From NCBI GenBank assembly GCA_945862325.1, contig CAMAXZ010000009.1, forward strand, positions 54,398 through 118,397: a DNA stretch of 64,000 nucleotides. Direction: 5' to 3'. Origin of the DNA: Klebsiella pneumoniae (lineage in GTDB: Bacteria; Myxococcota_A; UBA796; SXON01). Position 1 is the stretch's first letter. Each line of letters starts with the position of its first letter. The notes beneath the pieces are model-generated. The model was given only the letters and a program-made list of their open reading frames with translations. It was not told the origin of the DNA and did not search any database. Shown piece by piece: positions 1 through 8,371 of the stretch. A program made the position numbers and the translations under genes.

Positions 1-66
1 CGACAGTGACAACAGCAGGGCCACGAGCGTCGGCAGGCGATCGAGGAGCAGTCCCGCGAGGTTCAT
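1..66 (-). CDS. N-terminus of an unidentified membrane protein (cut by window edge)
   Basis: Only the first 22 codons are in the window. The ATG at 66-64 overlaps the TGA of the AAA ATPase gene (63-65) in an ATGA junction, so the two are probably translationally coupled. The visible N-terminus is mostly hydrophobic Leu/Ala residues with two acidic and two basic residues, consistent with a signal anchor or first membrane helix. No family can be assigned from so little sequence. The coupling suggests it works with the membrane-anchored AAA ATPase. Confidence 0.45.
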   Translation of the reverse strand, partial: MNLAGLLLDRLPTLVALLLSLS

Positions 67-1406
67 GCGGTCCCCGTCACGCGGTTCGCCCACGGGTCGA
101 CCGCCGGCGCCGACACGAGCTCCGCGGTGCCGGTGAGGGCACGCAACGTGCGCACGTGACGCTTCGCGAGGACCACGGGGCCCGCTTCGGTGTTCACTTT
201 CAGGAACGACGCGTCGACCCAGACGATCTCGCCGGTGACCTCCGTGCCGTCGCTCAGCGTGGCGCACACCCTCGCCGCGCCGTCCGGCTGGGCGAGCTGG
301 CTGGCGCTGTCGAGCAGCGCGCCGTCCACGGCGTCGAAGCGGCGACCGGCGCGCGCGCGCCCTTCGAGCACCCGCTCCAGGTCCGCCGGCGTGATCAGTG
401 GGTCGACCCCAGGCCCCGCGCCGCGGGTGCGACGCAGCGCGTGCATCGCGCTCTCGTTGCAGAGGTGCTCGATCGCCGCGCCGGTGAGCCCGGCGATGCG
501 GCCCGCCAGAGCGGGTAGATCGACGTTGTCCAGGACCTTTCGCCCACGGAGATGGATGCGCAGGGCATCGAGGCGCTCGTCGGCGGTGAGGGGGGTCATG
601 CGCAGGATGACGTCGAAGCGGCCGGGCCGCAGCAGCGCGCCGTCGAGCAGATCGACCCGGTTGGTGGCGGCGATCACCACCACCTTGCCGCCGGTCTCGA
701 AGCCGTCGAGGGCGACGAGCAGCTGGTTGAGCGTCTGCTCGCGCTCCTCGTGCGCCATGCCGATGCCGGCGCCGCGCCGGCGCCCGACCGCGTCGAACTC
801 ATCGATGAACACGACACACGGCGCTGTCTTCTTGGCGGTCTCGAACAGGTCGCGCATGCGCGCCGCGCCGACGCCGACGAACATCTCGACGAACTCCGAC
901 GCGCTGATGACGTGGACGGGTACCCCCGCCTCCCCGGCCACGGCGCGCGCCAGGAGGGTCTTCCCGCACCCCGGGGGGCCTTCGAGCAACACGCCGCGCG
1001 GCGGTCGCACGCCCGAGCGCGCCCAGCGATCGGGCGCGCGGAGGAAGTCGACCACGTCGGTGAGCCGCTCCTTGGCCTCCGCCGCCCCGGCCACGTCCGC
1101 GAAGCGCGTCTTCTCGTCGCCGGGGCGCACCACCGTGGCCTTGTTCTTCCGCAGGTCGAAGATGCTGTTCTGTTGGGTCTGCTGGCGCGCGCGGAGCCAC
1201 ACGATCGCCGCGGCGATCAGCGCGACGGCGATGACGAGGATCACGACCGTGTCGAGCCACGCGGGGGTCGACGCCTGTGGCTCCCACGCGTCGACCGGCT
1301 CGACGTAGCCGAGCTCCGCCTCCGGGATCGAGAGCTGGGGGTCGACGGTGGAGGCGCCGCCGTACTTGCGATACGACCCGTACAGGAAGAGCAGGACGAA
1401 GCTCAT
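63..1406 (-). CDS. FtsH-like membrane AAA+ ATPase lacking the protease domain, with Sm-like tail
   Basis: The protein has 447 residues. Hydrophobic segments lie at about 1-10 and 50-70, flanking a short presumably periplasmic stretch as in FtsH. The AAA+ module has Walker A GPPGCGKT (about 143-150), Walker [12 protein letters not shown] (about 198-208), the second region of homology ending RPGRFD (about 260-264) and the FtsH-type lid [12 protein letters not shown]. FtsH would continue with an HEAGH zinc-protease domain; here there is none. About 50 residues after the lid comes a segment (about 378-424) patterned like an Sm/Hfq strand set: DGTEVTGEI, a central Asp, FLKV, then [11 protein letters not shown]. 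It is therefore likely an unfoldase or remodelling ATPase. The start at 1406 is the last Met before the first membrane segment; the frame stays open to 1520. Calling the tail Sm-like is inference from pattern only. Confidence 0.8.
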   Translation of the reverse strand: MSFVLLFLYGSYRKYGGASTVDPQLSIPEAELGYVEPVDAWEPQASTPAWLDTVVILVIAVALIAAAIVWLRARQQTQQNSIFDLRKNKATVVRPGDEKTRFADVAGAAEAKERLTDVVDFLRAPDRWARSGVRPPRGVLLEGPPGCGKTLLARAVAGEAGVPVHVISASEFVEMFVGVGAARMRDLFETAKKTAPCVVFIDEFDAVGRRRGAGIGMAHEEREQTLNQLLVALDGFETGGKVVVIAATNRVDLLDGALLRPGRFDVILRMTPLTADERLDALRIHLRGRKVLDNVDLPALAGRIAGLTGAAIEHLCNESAMHALRRTRGAGPGVDPLITPADLERVLEGRARAGRRFDAVDGALLDSASQLAQPDGAARVCATLSDGTEVTGEIVWVDASFLKVNTEAGPVVLAKRHVRTLRALTGTAELVSAPAVDPWANRVTGTA

Positions 1407-1519
1407 CCATACTGAAAATGTCCGCAGCGGACCAACCACGCGCGCTCCCTGGGGCGGCGAGTCTATTCCGTTGACGGTGGAGGGCCTGCGTGACATCATG
1501 CGCGCGCACGGAGACTGCA

Positions 1520-2932
1520 ATGCGCCTCGACATCCTCCCGTTCCTCCTCGTCCTCGCCGCTTGCGACGGCGCCAAGGATGACGCGGATGACTCCGCCGAC
1601 ACCGATGCGGATGCCGACACCGACACGGACTCCGACACGGACTCCGACACGGACTCCGACACCGATTCCGACACGGACGCCGACACCGATTCGGACACCG
1701 ATTCGGACACCGATTCGGACACGGACACGGACACGGACACCGACACGGACACGGACACCGACACGGACACGGACACCGACGCGGACTTCGCGGTCACGCT
1801 CGTCGCGGACGACGTCACGTTCTTCGGCTACACGTCCTTCTCGGTGAGCACCACCGGCTCGGGCACCCTCACCGGCACTTCCGGTGCTTGGACCGGCTTC
1901 TCCGGGGACGCGACGCTCTACACCACGGACCTCTCCACCGGCGCGACGGTGTGTGACTTCGACGTGTCGCTCAGCGGCACGCCCTCGTCGACCACCTGCG
2001 ACAACTGCGAGTTCCAGTTCGACATCACCTCGACCGTGTCGCGCGATGCGTCGACGGGCGACTGCGACCCGGACCTGCTCCACCACCTGACGTGGATCGA
2101 CACGACGGACGCGTACGACCACTACATGTGGTACCGGAACGAGTACACCACCCCCGAGTACACGTACACCTACACCAACCCGCGCACGGGTCGGGAGTAC
2201 ACCTACACCTGGGGCGGCTACGAGATGCCGTCCGCGTTCGGCAGCGGGTACACCGAGGTTTACTCGGGCTACTACGGCACCTACGTGTTCACCGACCGGT
2301 TCACGATCGCCGGCGGCTACGGCTACGACGGCGGCGTCGACACCGCAGGGCCTCCGATGCCCGACACCGGCGCGACGACCGACACCGCCCGCTGGGACAC
2401 CGCGTGGGACACCGCGTGGGACGTGGACACGGGCGATTGGGACACCGGCGGCGGCTGGGGTTCCTCCGGTGAGGTCGCGTTCGACCGGGATCTCGGCCAG
2501 ATCTCCTGGAGCTACGAGGGCTCCGACGAGATCGAGACCTACAGCTACCTCTACCCGGAGTGCGGCTACGACTGGTCCACGGAGTCCCGGGCGGTCGCGC
2601 CGCAGGTCAGCGTCACCGGCGAGATCGTCGATTGTGGGTACAACACCGGCGACGTGTGGGCGATCGACCTCGTCGCGGGAGACCGGCTCGGCGCGTCGGC
2701 GGACACCGTCACGGCGCGCAGCGCGTTCCAGACCGCGCTGTGGGTGAACACCCCGAGCGAGTGCACCGAGGTGCTCGCGTCGGAGAACTTCACCTGCTCC
2801 TACGGGCGCGGGTACACGTGCGCCTCGCTCGAGTACGTGGCCGCGGAGACCGGGACGCACCAGATCGTGGTGTACGCGCTCGAGTGCAACGGCGGGAGCG
2901 GGGAGTACCAGCTCGACGTCCGCATCGACTGA
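1520..2932 (+). CDS. Lipoprotein with long Asp/Thr/Ser linker, unknown function
   Basis: 470 residues. A lipobox LVLAAC puts the lipidated Cys at 15, after a short signal starting MRLDI. The ATG at 1520 has GGAG 6 bases upstream. Residues about 19-90 are an almost pure DTD/DSD linker. The rest is a Tyr/Trp/Asp-rich exported region with scattered Cys pairs (including CDNC and an EC near the C-terminus) and a second low-complexity patch of repeated WDTAWDT-type units in mid-protein. The C-terminal part (about 390-470), ending LDVRID, resembles small beta-sandwich secreted domains, but no family is recognised. The acidic linker probably holds the folded part away from the outer membrane. It is followed by two further surface lipoproteins. 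Confidence 0.85.
   Translation: MRLDILPFLLVLAACDGAKDDADDSADTDADADTDTDSDTDSDTDSDTDSDTDADTDSDTDSDTDSDTDTDTDTDTDTDTDTDTDTDADFAVTLVADDVTFFGYTSFSVSTTGSGTLTGTSGAWTGFSGDATLYTTDLSTGATVCDFDVSLSGTPSSTTCDNCEFQFDITSTVSRDASTGDCDPDLLHHLTWIDTTDAYDHYMWYRNEYTTPEYTYTYTNPRTGREYTYTWGGYEMPSAFGSGYTEVYSGYYGTYVFTDRFTIAGGYGYDGGVDTAGPPMPDTGATTDTARWDTAWDTAWDVDTGDWDTGGGWGSSGEVAFDRDLGQISWSYEGSDEIETYSYLYPECGYDWSTESRAVAPQVSVTGEIVDCGYNTGDVWAIDLVAGDRLGASADTVTARSAFQTALWVNTPSECTEVLASENFTCSYGRGYTCASLEYVAAETGTHQIVVYALECNGGSGEYQLDVRID
1598..1786 (+). repeat. Tandem 6/12-base repeat encoding Asp-Thr/Asp-Ser
   Basis: The units GACACG, GACACC, GACTCC and GATTCG alternate in blocks such as three GATTCGGACACC copies and a run of GACACGGACACC. 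The plus frame reads DTDSDTDTD. Interchangeable synonymous blocks suggest growth and shrinkage by slippage or recombination, so linker length may vary between strains. Confidence 0.85.
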
Positions 2933-2939
2933 GATCTGC

Positions 2940-2967
2940 GGTATGCTCGCGGCCTCCGGAGCATACC
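2940..2967. promoter_or_regulatory. Perfect 9-base inverted repeat covering the -10 and SD of the VWA lipoprotein gene
   Basis: GGTATGCTC (2940-2948) and GAGCATACC (2959-2967) are perfect complements around a 10-base spacer. The left arm contains the candidate -10 TATGCT and the right arm contains the Shine-Dalgarno GGAG (2958-2961), 7 bases before the ATG at 2969. It could be an operator dyad, or an RNA hairpin masking the ribosome site if transcription starts upstream. Confidence 0.55.
2942..2947 (+). promoter_or_regulatory. Candidate -10 element TATGCT
   Basis: It matches the TAnnnT pattern with a preceding G seen before many exported-protein genes in this window. It lies 21 bases before the ATG at 2969, giving a leader of roughly 15 bases. 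No convincing -35 is visible. Confidence 0.4.
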
Positions 2968-2968
2968 C

Positions 2969-4984
2969 ATGGCCCTGTTCATCCTCGCGATCGCCGCCTG
3001 CACGCCTTCGGGCGCGGGCAAGGCGGCGGAGCAGCTCGCCGCCGAGCTCACGTGGCTCGACACCGACGACGACACCATCGTCGACCAGCACGAGGGCTTC
3101 GTCGACCCGGACGCGCCGAACGCCGAGGACAGCGGCGGCGAGGCCGAGTCGGTGGACAGCGACGGGGACGGCAAGCCGGACTACGACGACAAGGACAGCG
3201 ACGGCGACGGCGTTCCCGACGAGATCGAGGCGGGCGACGACGACCCGCTGACGCTCCCGTGGGACAGCGACGGGGACGGCATCAAGGACTTCCGTGACCT
3301 CGACTCCGACGCGAACTGCATCGCCGACGCGGACGAGGGCATGGACGACCTCGACGGCGACGGCATCGTGGCGAGCTCCGACCTCGACGACGACGGTGAC
3401 GGCATCAGCGACTCCTGGGAGATCGGCGCGGACTGCGCGCCGCCGGACTCCGACGCCGACGGCACGGCCGACTACCTCGACCTCGACAGCGACGGCGACG
3501 GGGTGGGCGATCTGTACGAGAGCGGCACGTCGGCGTGGGGCGACGCGCCCCGCGACGCCGACGAGGACGGCACCCCCGACTACCTCGACCCCGACAGCGA
3601 CGGCGACGGCGTGTCCGACACCGACGAGTCCGGGGGCGGCGGCGCGGACAGCCCGCCGCGCGACACCGACGGCGACGGGATCTACGACTTCGTCGACCTC
3701 GACAGCGACGGCGACGGCCTGAGCGAGCTCGAGGAAGAGGCGCTCGGCACCGATCGGTACGACAGCGACACCGACAGCGACGGCTACAGCGATGGCGCGG
3801 AGCTCGAGGCCGGCACGGACCCGAACGACGCGAGCTCGGTGATCTCCGGCTTGTACGTCACGGTCCCGGAGCGCAACCGCATCGAGGAGCGCTTCGAGTT
3901 CGAGCTCAACGTGCAGCGCGGCGACGTCGCGTTCCTGCTCGACACCACCTGCTCGATGTCGAGCACCCTGACGGGCGTGTCCGGCGAGTTCAGCCGCATC
4001 GTCAGCGAGCTGAGCGCGGCGCTGCCGGACGCCCAGTACGGGGTGGCCAACTTCGACGACTACGCGTACAGCGGCTACGGGTCGGCCGGGTCGGACAAGC
4101 CGTTCAACCTCGATCAGCAGGTCACGAGCGACACGTCGCGGGTGCAGAGCGCGCTGAGCGCCCTGAGCCTGCACAACGGGGGCGACGGCCCGGAGAGCGG
4201 CATGGAGGCGCTGTACCAGAGCCTCACCGGCGCCGGCTACGACCAGGGATGCAACGGTCGGTACGACAACAGCGTCGACGTGCGGCCCTTCCTGGCCACG
4301 GGCGCCGACCCCTTCGGCGGCAGCGGCGGCCAGTTCTACGACAGCAGCTCGGCCGGGGGCGGCAGCCTCGGTGGCTTCGGGTTCCGTGACTACGCGCTCC
4401 CCATCGTGATCTACGCGACCGACAACTACATGCGCGATCCGGACGCGAGCAGCGGGTCGTACCGGGGGTCGCCGGGCGGATGTCCGCTCGACGCGGGCCG
4501 AAACGACGTGGTGTCGGCGGCGGGCGCGCTCGGCGCGTACCTGATCGGCATCTCGGTGTCGGGCACCACCCCGGTGCCCCAGATGAACGACCTCGCGGAC
4601 GCCACGGGCAGCCTCGCGGACACCGACGGGGACGGCATCGCCGACGACCGCCTCGTGTTCACGTGGAGCGGCTCGAGCAGCACCTTGCGCAGCACGATCG
4701 TCGGCGCCGTGCAGGACCTGGTGAGCTCCGTGCAATTCGGCACCGTCTCCCTCGTCGTCGACGGCGACGAACACGGGTTCATCGCGGAGATCGAGCCGGA
4801 GTCGTACACGCTCAGCTCCAGCGCGAGCGGCCAGGTGGTCGACTTCGTGCTCACGTTCCGCGGCGCGGTCGCCGCGACCACGGAGGATCAGGTGTTCCGC
4901 GTCACGCTCAACGTCGTCGGCGACGGGTCCATCCTCCTCGACACCCTCGACATCTTCGTCGTCGTCCCCGGGAGCGACTCGTGA
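2969..4984 (+). CDS. Lipoprotein with thrombospondin type 3 repeats and von Willebrand A domain
   Basis: 671 residues; lipobox AIAAC with Cys 11. Residues about 28-290 hold a series of Ca-binding DxDGDG repeats of thrombospondin type 3 style (for example DSDGDGIKDFRDLDSD). A VWA-like domain follows at about 315-575, opening with a variant MIDAS motif DTTCSMS (Asp at 325) in place of DxSxS. After it comes a beta-rich C-terminus of about 90 residues. Such proteins are typically surface-exposed, metal-dependent binding or adhesion proteins; no ligand can be named. The gene is read with the upstream lipoprotein or from its own -10. Its TGA overlaps the next ATG by one base (TGATG), so the downstream gene is coupled. 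SD GGAG lies 7 bases before the start. Confidence 0.85.
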   Translation: MALFILAIAACTPSGAGKAAEQLAAELTWLDTDDDTIVDQHEGFVDPDAPNAEDSGGEAESVDSDGDGKPDYDDKDSDGDGVPDEIEAGDDDPLTLPWDSDGDGIKDFRDLDSDANCIADADEGMDDLDGDGIVASSDLDDDGDGISDSWEIGADCAPPDSDADGTADYLDLDSDGDGVGDLYESGTSAWGDAPRDADEDGTPDYLDPDSDGDGVSDTDESGGGGADSPPRDTDGDGIYDFVDLDSDGDGLSELEEEALGTDRYDSDTDSDGYSDGAELEAGTDPNDASSVISGLYVTVPERNRIEERFEFELNVQRGDVAFLLDTTCSMSSTLTGVSGEFSRIVSELSAALPDAQYGVANFDDYAYSGYGSAGSDKPFNLDQQVTSDTSRVQSALSALSLHNGGDGPESGMEALYQSLTGAGYDQGCNGRYDNSVDVRPFLATGADPFGGSGGQFYDSSSAGGGSLGGFGFRDYALPIVIYATDNYMRDPDASSGSYRGSPGGCPLDAGRNDVVSAAGALGAYLIGISVSGTTPVPQMNDLADATGSLADTDGDGIADDRLVFTWSGSSSTLRSTIVGAVQDLVSSVQFGTVSLVVDGDEHGFIAEIEPESYTLSSSASGQVVDFVLTFRGAVAATTEDQVFRVTLNVVGDGSILLDTLDIFVVVPGSDS

Positions 4985-6033
4985 TGGCCCTCTTCCTCGC
5001 GCTGCTCGCCTGCAACGAGCAAGGATTCTCGAAGATCGCCGACTACGGCGGCGTGTACGAGTCGGTGCTCACGGGCCGCGTGTGCGACCCGGACAGCGGG
5101 CGGTGGCTCGAGGGCGCGCTCGTGTACACGCACATCATCACGGACGAAGGCGCGCTCATCGACACGCGCGAGACCTACACCGACGCCGACGGCAACTGGT
5201 CCCTCGAGGACATGCGCGGCGACCAGCAGTACACGATCTATGTGCAATACGGCAACGTCATCATCGACATGCGCGAGGTCACCGTCGACAACTCCGAAGA
5301 GGTGGAGGTGCGCACCCCGGAGTGTGGTGCCTCCCTCGGGCGCGTGGCCGTCGTGTCGGGCAACTACGACGATTGGGAGACGGCGCTGCCCGAGGCCGGC
5401 ATCACCAACTACGAGCTCATCGACGGCCTCGCGGCGGAGGAGCTCGGGCAGTTCCTGTCGGACGTGACGAACCTCCAGGAGTACGGGGCGGTATTCTTCG
5501 CCGGCGGGCACCTCGAAGAAGACGTCATCTACGACACCGACGGCAGCGACGCCGACGGGCAGGTCGACGCCGTGCACGCGGCGATCAAGGCCTACGTCGC
5601 CGGCGGCGGTGTGGTGCTCGGGTCGGACTGGTCGTACGACGTCATCGAGGTGTTGTGGCCGAACAAGGTCGACTTCCTCGGGGACGACGAGGAGCCCGAC
5701 GCCGCGCAGCTCGGCGAGCCGGAGACGGTGCGCGCGTCCATCGTGCACGAGGGCATGGTCGAGGCGGTCGGCGGCGACGCGATCAACGTCAACTTCGACC
5801 TCGACACCTGGCCGCTGGCGACCTCGGTGGCCGAGGGTGTGAAGGTGTACGTCCGCGCCGACGAGGTGCCATACCGCGTCGGCACCGAGGCCTACACCCA
5901 GGACCGCACGCCCCTGGCCTTCGCGTTCACGCCGGAGGAAGACGGCGGGCGCGTGATCTTCCTCTCGTGGCGGGTGGCCGCCAACCTCGAGAACCGCGGC
6001 CCGGGCATCCTCCGCTACCTGCTCGGCGACTGA
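4984..6033 (+). CDS. Lipoprotein with carboxypeptidase-regulatory-like and amidotransferase-like domains
   Basis: 349 residues; very short signal MALFLALLAC (Cys 10). Residues about 28-105 look like a carboxypeptidase-regulatory/transthyretin-like beta-sandwich (GRVCDPDSG, then TYTDADGNWSLEDM). Residues about 118-345 look like an alpha/beta ThuA or class I glutamine-amidotransferase-like fold: it starts RVAVVSGNYDDWE, continues GAVFFAGGHLEED and AYVAGGGVVLGSDW, and ends GGRVIFLSWRVA. No catalytic Cys is visible at the usual nucleophile position, so it is probably a binding domain. It overlaps the VWA gene by one base. The partner relationship with the VWA protein is inferred from coupling. 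Confidence 0.8.
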   Translation: MALFLALLACNEQGFSKIADYGGVYESVLTGRVCDPDSGRWLEGALVYTHIITDEGALIDTRETYTDADGNWSLEDMRGDQQYTIYVQYGNVIIDMREVTVDNSEEVEVRTPECGASLGRVAVVSGNYDDWETALPEAGITNYELIDGLAAEELGQFLSDVTNLQEYGAVFFAGGHLEEDVIYDTDGSDADGQVDAVHAAIKAYVAGGGVVLGSDWSYDVIEVLWPNKVDFLGDDEEPDAAQLGEPETVRASIVHEGMVEAVGGDAINVNFDLDTWPLATSVAEGVKVYVRADEVPYRVGTEAYTQDRTPLAFAFTPEEDGGRVIFLSWRVAANLENRGPGILRYLLGD

Positions 6034-6080
6034 ACGCGTCTCGACTTGTCGGCGCTCGGGGCGAAGTTCGAACGGGCTGG

Positions 6081-6086
6081 TACGCT
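6081..6086 (+). promoter_or_regulatory. Candidate -10 element TACGCT before msrB
   Basis: The element is preceded by G and ends 6 bases before the ATG at 6093. If used, the transcript starts at or next to the start codon (leaderless). No Shine-Dalgarno is visible, which fits. Confidence 0.4.
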
Positions 6087-6092
6087 GTCCAC

Positions 6093-6653
6093 ATGTCGCG
6101 TCCCAACCCTCTCGCCCTGCTCTTCACCGCCCTCGTCGGCGTGCTGCTCGCCATCGGCTGCAGCCGCGCCACCGCTCAGCCCACGTTCACCTCCGCTCGC
6201 CCTGACGCGGTCTCGGTGCCGGCGGAGCGATGGCGTGAGCTGTTGAGCGCCAACGAGCACCGGGTCCTCCGCGAGGCCGGGACCGAGCGCGCGTTCTCCG
6301 GCGATCTCTGGGATCATCACGAGGACGGCGTGTACGTGTGCGCGGGCTGCGGGCTGCCGTTGTACGACAGCGCCGCAAAGTTCGAGAGCGGGACGGGGTG
6401 GCCGAGCTTCACCCAGCCCATCGCGAAAGGGGTCGTGGCGGACCGCCAGGACCTGTCGCTCGGCGCGGTGCGCACCGAGAACGTGTGCGCGCGGTGCGGT
6501 GGGCACCTCGGCCACGTGTTCCCGGACGGGCCTCGGCCCACGGGCTTGCGGTACTGCATGAACAGCGCCGCGCTCGACTTCGTCCCGCGGTCGAAGGTGT
6601 CGCAGCTCCAGGGCGAGCCGGTCAAGCTGGGCGGCTGGGAGGTGGCCCGATGA
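6093..6653 (+). CDS. msrB: Exported peptide-methionine (R)-S-oxide reductase MsrB
   Basis: 186 residues. MsrB reduces the R-epimer of methionine sulfoxide in proteins. The family core is complete: zinc-site pairs CAGCG and CARCGGH, the FESGTGWPSF motif, and the catalytic Cys in RYCMNSAAL. The N-terminus has a hydrophobic stretch ending LLAIGC (Cys 23), a near-lipobox, so the enzyme is exported and probably lipidated, acting in the periplasm. The ATG at 6093 sits directly after a candidate -10. The stop overlaps the msrA start in an ATGA junction, so MsrB and MsrA are made together. Confidence 0.93.
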   Translation: MSRPNPLALLFTALVGVLLAIGCSRATAQPTFTSARPDAVSVPAERWRELLSANEHRVLREAGTERAFSGDLWDHHEDGVYVCAGCGLPLYDSAAKFESGTGWPSFTQPIAKGVVADRQDLSLGAVRTENVCARCGGHLGHVFPDGPRPTGLRYCMNSAALDFVPRSKVSQLQGEPVKLGGWEVAR

Positions 6654-7288
6654 TCGCGCTGGTCCTGCTCCTCGTGTCGTGCGCCGCGGACGCCGGCGGC
6701 TACGGAGTGGCCGCGCGCACGGAGGCCGCGGCGCCGGCGCCGGCCGGCAAGGAGGTCGCAATCTTCGCCAGCGGCTGCTTCTGGTGCTCGGAGTCCGACT
6801 TCGAGAAGGCGGCGGGGGTGCTCCAGGTGGAGAGCGGGTACATCGGCGGCACCGTGGAGCACCCGCGCTACGAGGACGTGGGCGCCGGTCGGACGGGGCA
6901 CACCGAGGCCGTGCGGGTCGTCTACGATCCAGGGATCACCTCGTATACCGCCATGCTCGACTGGTATTGGACCCACGTCGACCCGTTCGACGGTAAGGGC
7001 CAGTTCTGCGACCGCGGGTCGCAGTATCGTCCGGCGATCTTCCCGATCGACGCGGCCCAACGCGCCGCCGCCGAGTCCTCCAAGGCCGCGATCGGCAAGC
7101 GCGCGCCGCAGCCGATCGCCGTCACCATCGAGCCGACCGCCACGTTCTGGGTCGCCGAGTCGTACCACCAGGACTTCTACAAGACCAACCCCGGTCGCTA
7201 CAGCACCTACCGCGCCGGCTGTGGCCGCGACCGGCGCATCGCCGAGGTCAACGCCATGCTCGCCCCCGGGGGCGCGGCGGTACACTGA
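6650..7288 (+). CDS. msrA: Exported peptide-methionine (S)-S-oxide reductase MsrA
   Basis: 212 residues. It reduces the S-epimer of methionine sulfoxide, complementing MsrB. The signature GCFWC carries the catalytic Cys; GYIGGTVEHPRYEDV, the FDGKGQFCDRGSQYRPAIF block and AESYHQDFY are all present. A lipobox-like LLLVSC (Cys 11) begins the protein, so this is a secreted lipoprotein form, unlike the usual cytosolic MsrA. The ATG (6650) overlaps the msrB stop. Its own stop is 3 bases before the GTG of the next gene, so the operon continues into the radical SAM cluster. Confidence 0.93.
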   Translation: MIALVLLLVSCAADAGGYGVAARTEAAAPAPAGKEVAIFASGCFWCSESDFEKAAGVLQVESGYIGGTVEHPRYEDVGAGRTGHTEAVRVVYDPGITSYTAMLDWYWTHVDPFDGKGQFCDRGSQYRPAIFPIDAAQRAAAESSKAAIGKRAPQPIAVTIEPTATFWVAESYHQDFYKTNPGRYSTYRAGCGRDRRIAEVNAMLAPGGAAVH

Positions 7289-7291
7289 GGC

Positions 7292-8371
7292 GTGCGCGCC
7301 CCTCCGTCGCTCCCTGGCAGCTACCTCGTCCTCGAGACGACCAATCGGTGTTCGCTGGCGTGTGTGCATTGTTCCGTGTCCGAGGCCGCACATCCGCACC
7401 ACACGCGCACCGGCATGCTGGGCCTCCACACCGTCGACGCCTTGTACGCCGACCTGACGCGCGTGGGCGCCCGTTTCGACACCCTCATCCCGTTCTGGCT
7501 CGGCGAGCCCCTGATCCACCCCGAGTTCGGGGCGATCTGGCAGGCTTCCCTGCGCGTCGCGACCGAACACGGCGTGTTCGGCGCCGTCGAGCTGCACACC
7601 AACGCCACCCACCTCGACCGCGCGCGCGCCCGCCTCGCGCTCAACGAGGCGCCGGTCCGACAGGTGTGGCATCTCTCGCTCGACGCCGCGACGCGCGACA
7701 CCTACCGTCGCGTGAAGGGGCGCGACCTGTTCGAGACGGTCGAGGCCAACATCACGGCGTTCCTCGCAGAGAAGGCGCGTCTCGGCGCCGTGTGGCCCCG
7801 ACCGGTGTTCCAGTTCATCGTCGGGCGCAACAACGCGAACGAGGCGGAGGCCTTCGTCGAGCGTTGGACGCGGGTGTGTCGGGACCTCGGCATCGTCGCG
7901 CGCGTCGCCGCGCAGGACGTCCCGCCGGGGGACGACCCCGTCGTGTATCTCCGTCAGCTCGACGCGCCGACCCCCGAGGATCAGAGCTCGGAGAACCGGA
8001 TCTTTCGCGATGTGGCCGCGCGCCTCGGGCTGCCCCTGCCTCGGCCGGAGCTCTCGCCCGCGGTGGTCGTCGGCCCCAATCGTGCCGTGTGCGCGTCGCC
8101 ATGGAAGAGCCCCACGGTGGGGTGGGACGGCACCGTGACCATGTGCACGCGGGACAACGCGCATCGCCAGGCGCTGGGGAACCTGCACCAGACGCCGTTC
8201 TCCGAGCTGTGGTGGGGCCGGGCCATGGGCGCGCGTCGGGCGCGGGTTGCGGCCGCCGACTACGGCGGGCTCGAGGTGTGCGCGTCGTGCTTCATCCCGC
8301 GTAGCGGGAACACGACGGGGATTACAGAGGGGGAGATTCGGGGGTGGTTACAGGGGCCGCATGGTGGATGA
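7292..8371 (+). CDS. Radical SAM/SPASM protein 1
   Basis: 359 residues, GTG start 3 bases after msrA. CSLACVHC (Cys 20, 24, 27) is the CxxxCxxC cluster that binds the AdoMet [4Fe-4S] cluster. The radical SAM barrel follows, with FWLGEPLIHP replacing the usual GGEP motif and LSLDAATRDTYRRVKG typical of SPASM-family proteins. The C-terminal third has a SPASM/twitch-type Cys set (CASPWKSP, a Cys in TMCTRDN, then CASC about 50 residues later) for auxiliary clusters. SPASM enzymes often modify peptides or proteins; the substrate here is unknown. The stop overlaps the ATPase start by 11 bases. Confidence 0.85.
   Translation: MRAPPSLPGSYLVLETTNRCSLACVHCSVSEAAHPHHTRTGMLGLHTVDALYADLTRVGARFDTLIPFWLGEPLIHPEFGAIWQASLRVATEHGVFGAVELHTNATHLDRARARLALNEAPVRQVWHLSLDAATRDTYRRVKGRDLFETVEANITAFLAEKARLGAVWPRPVFQFIVGRNNANEAEAFVERWTRVCRDLGIVARVAAQDVPPGDDPVVYLRQLDAPTPEDQSSENRIFRDVAARLGLPLPRPELSPAVVVGPNRAVCASPWKSPTVGWDGTVTMCTRDNAHRQALGNLHQTPFSELWWGRAMGARRARVAAADYGGLEVCASCFIPRSGNTTGITEGEIRGWLQGPHGG

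Noticed and set aside
1598..1786. CRISPR-like array
   Set aside because: The repeats are contiguous 6/12-base coding units with no spacers.
799..1818. Minus-strand frame with long Ser-Val repeats
   Set aside because: It is the antisense of the Asp/Thr/Ser codon repeat and of the AAA gene in another frame; no domain or start signal.
1496..4774. 1092-codon open frame on the minus strand
   Set aside because: It lies opposite two well-supported lipoprotein genes; Val/Arg-rich composition typical of antisense frames at high GC.
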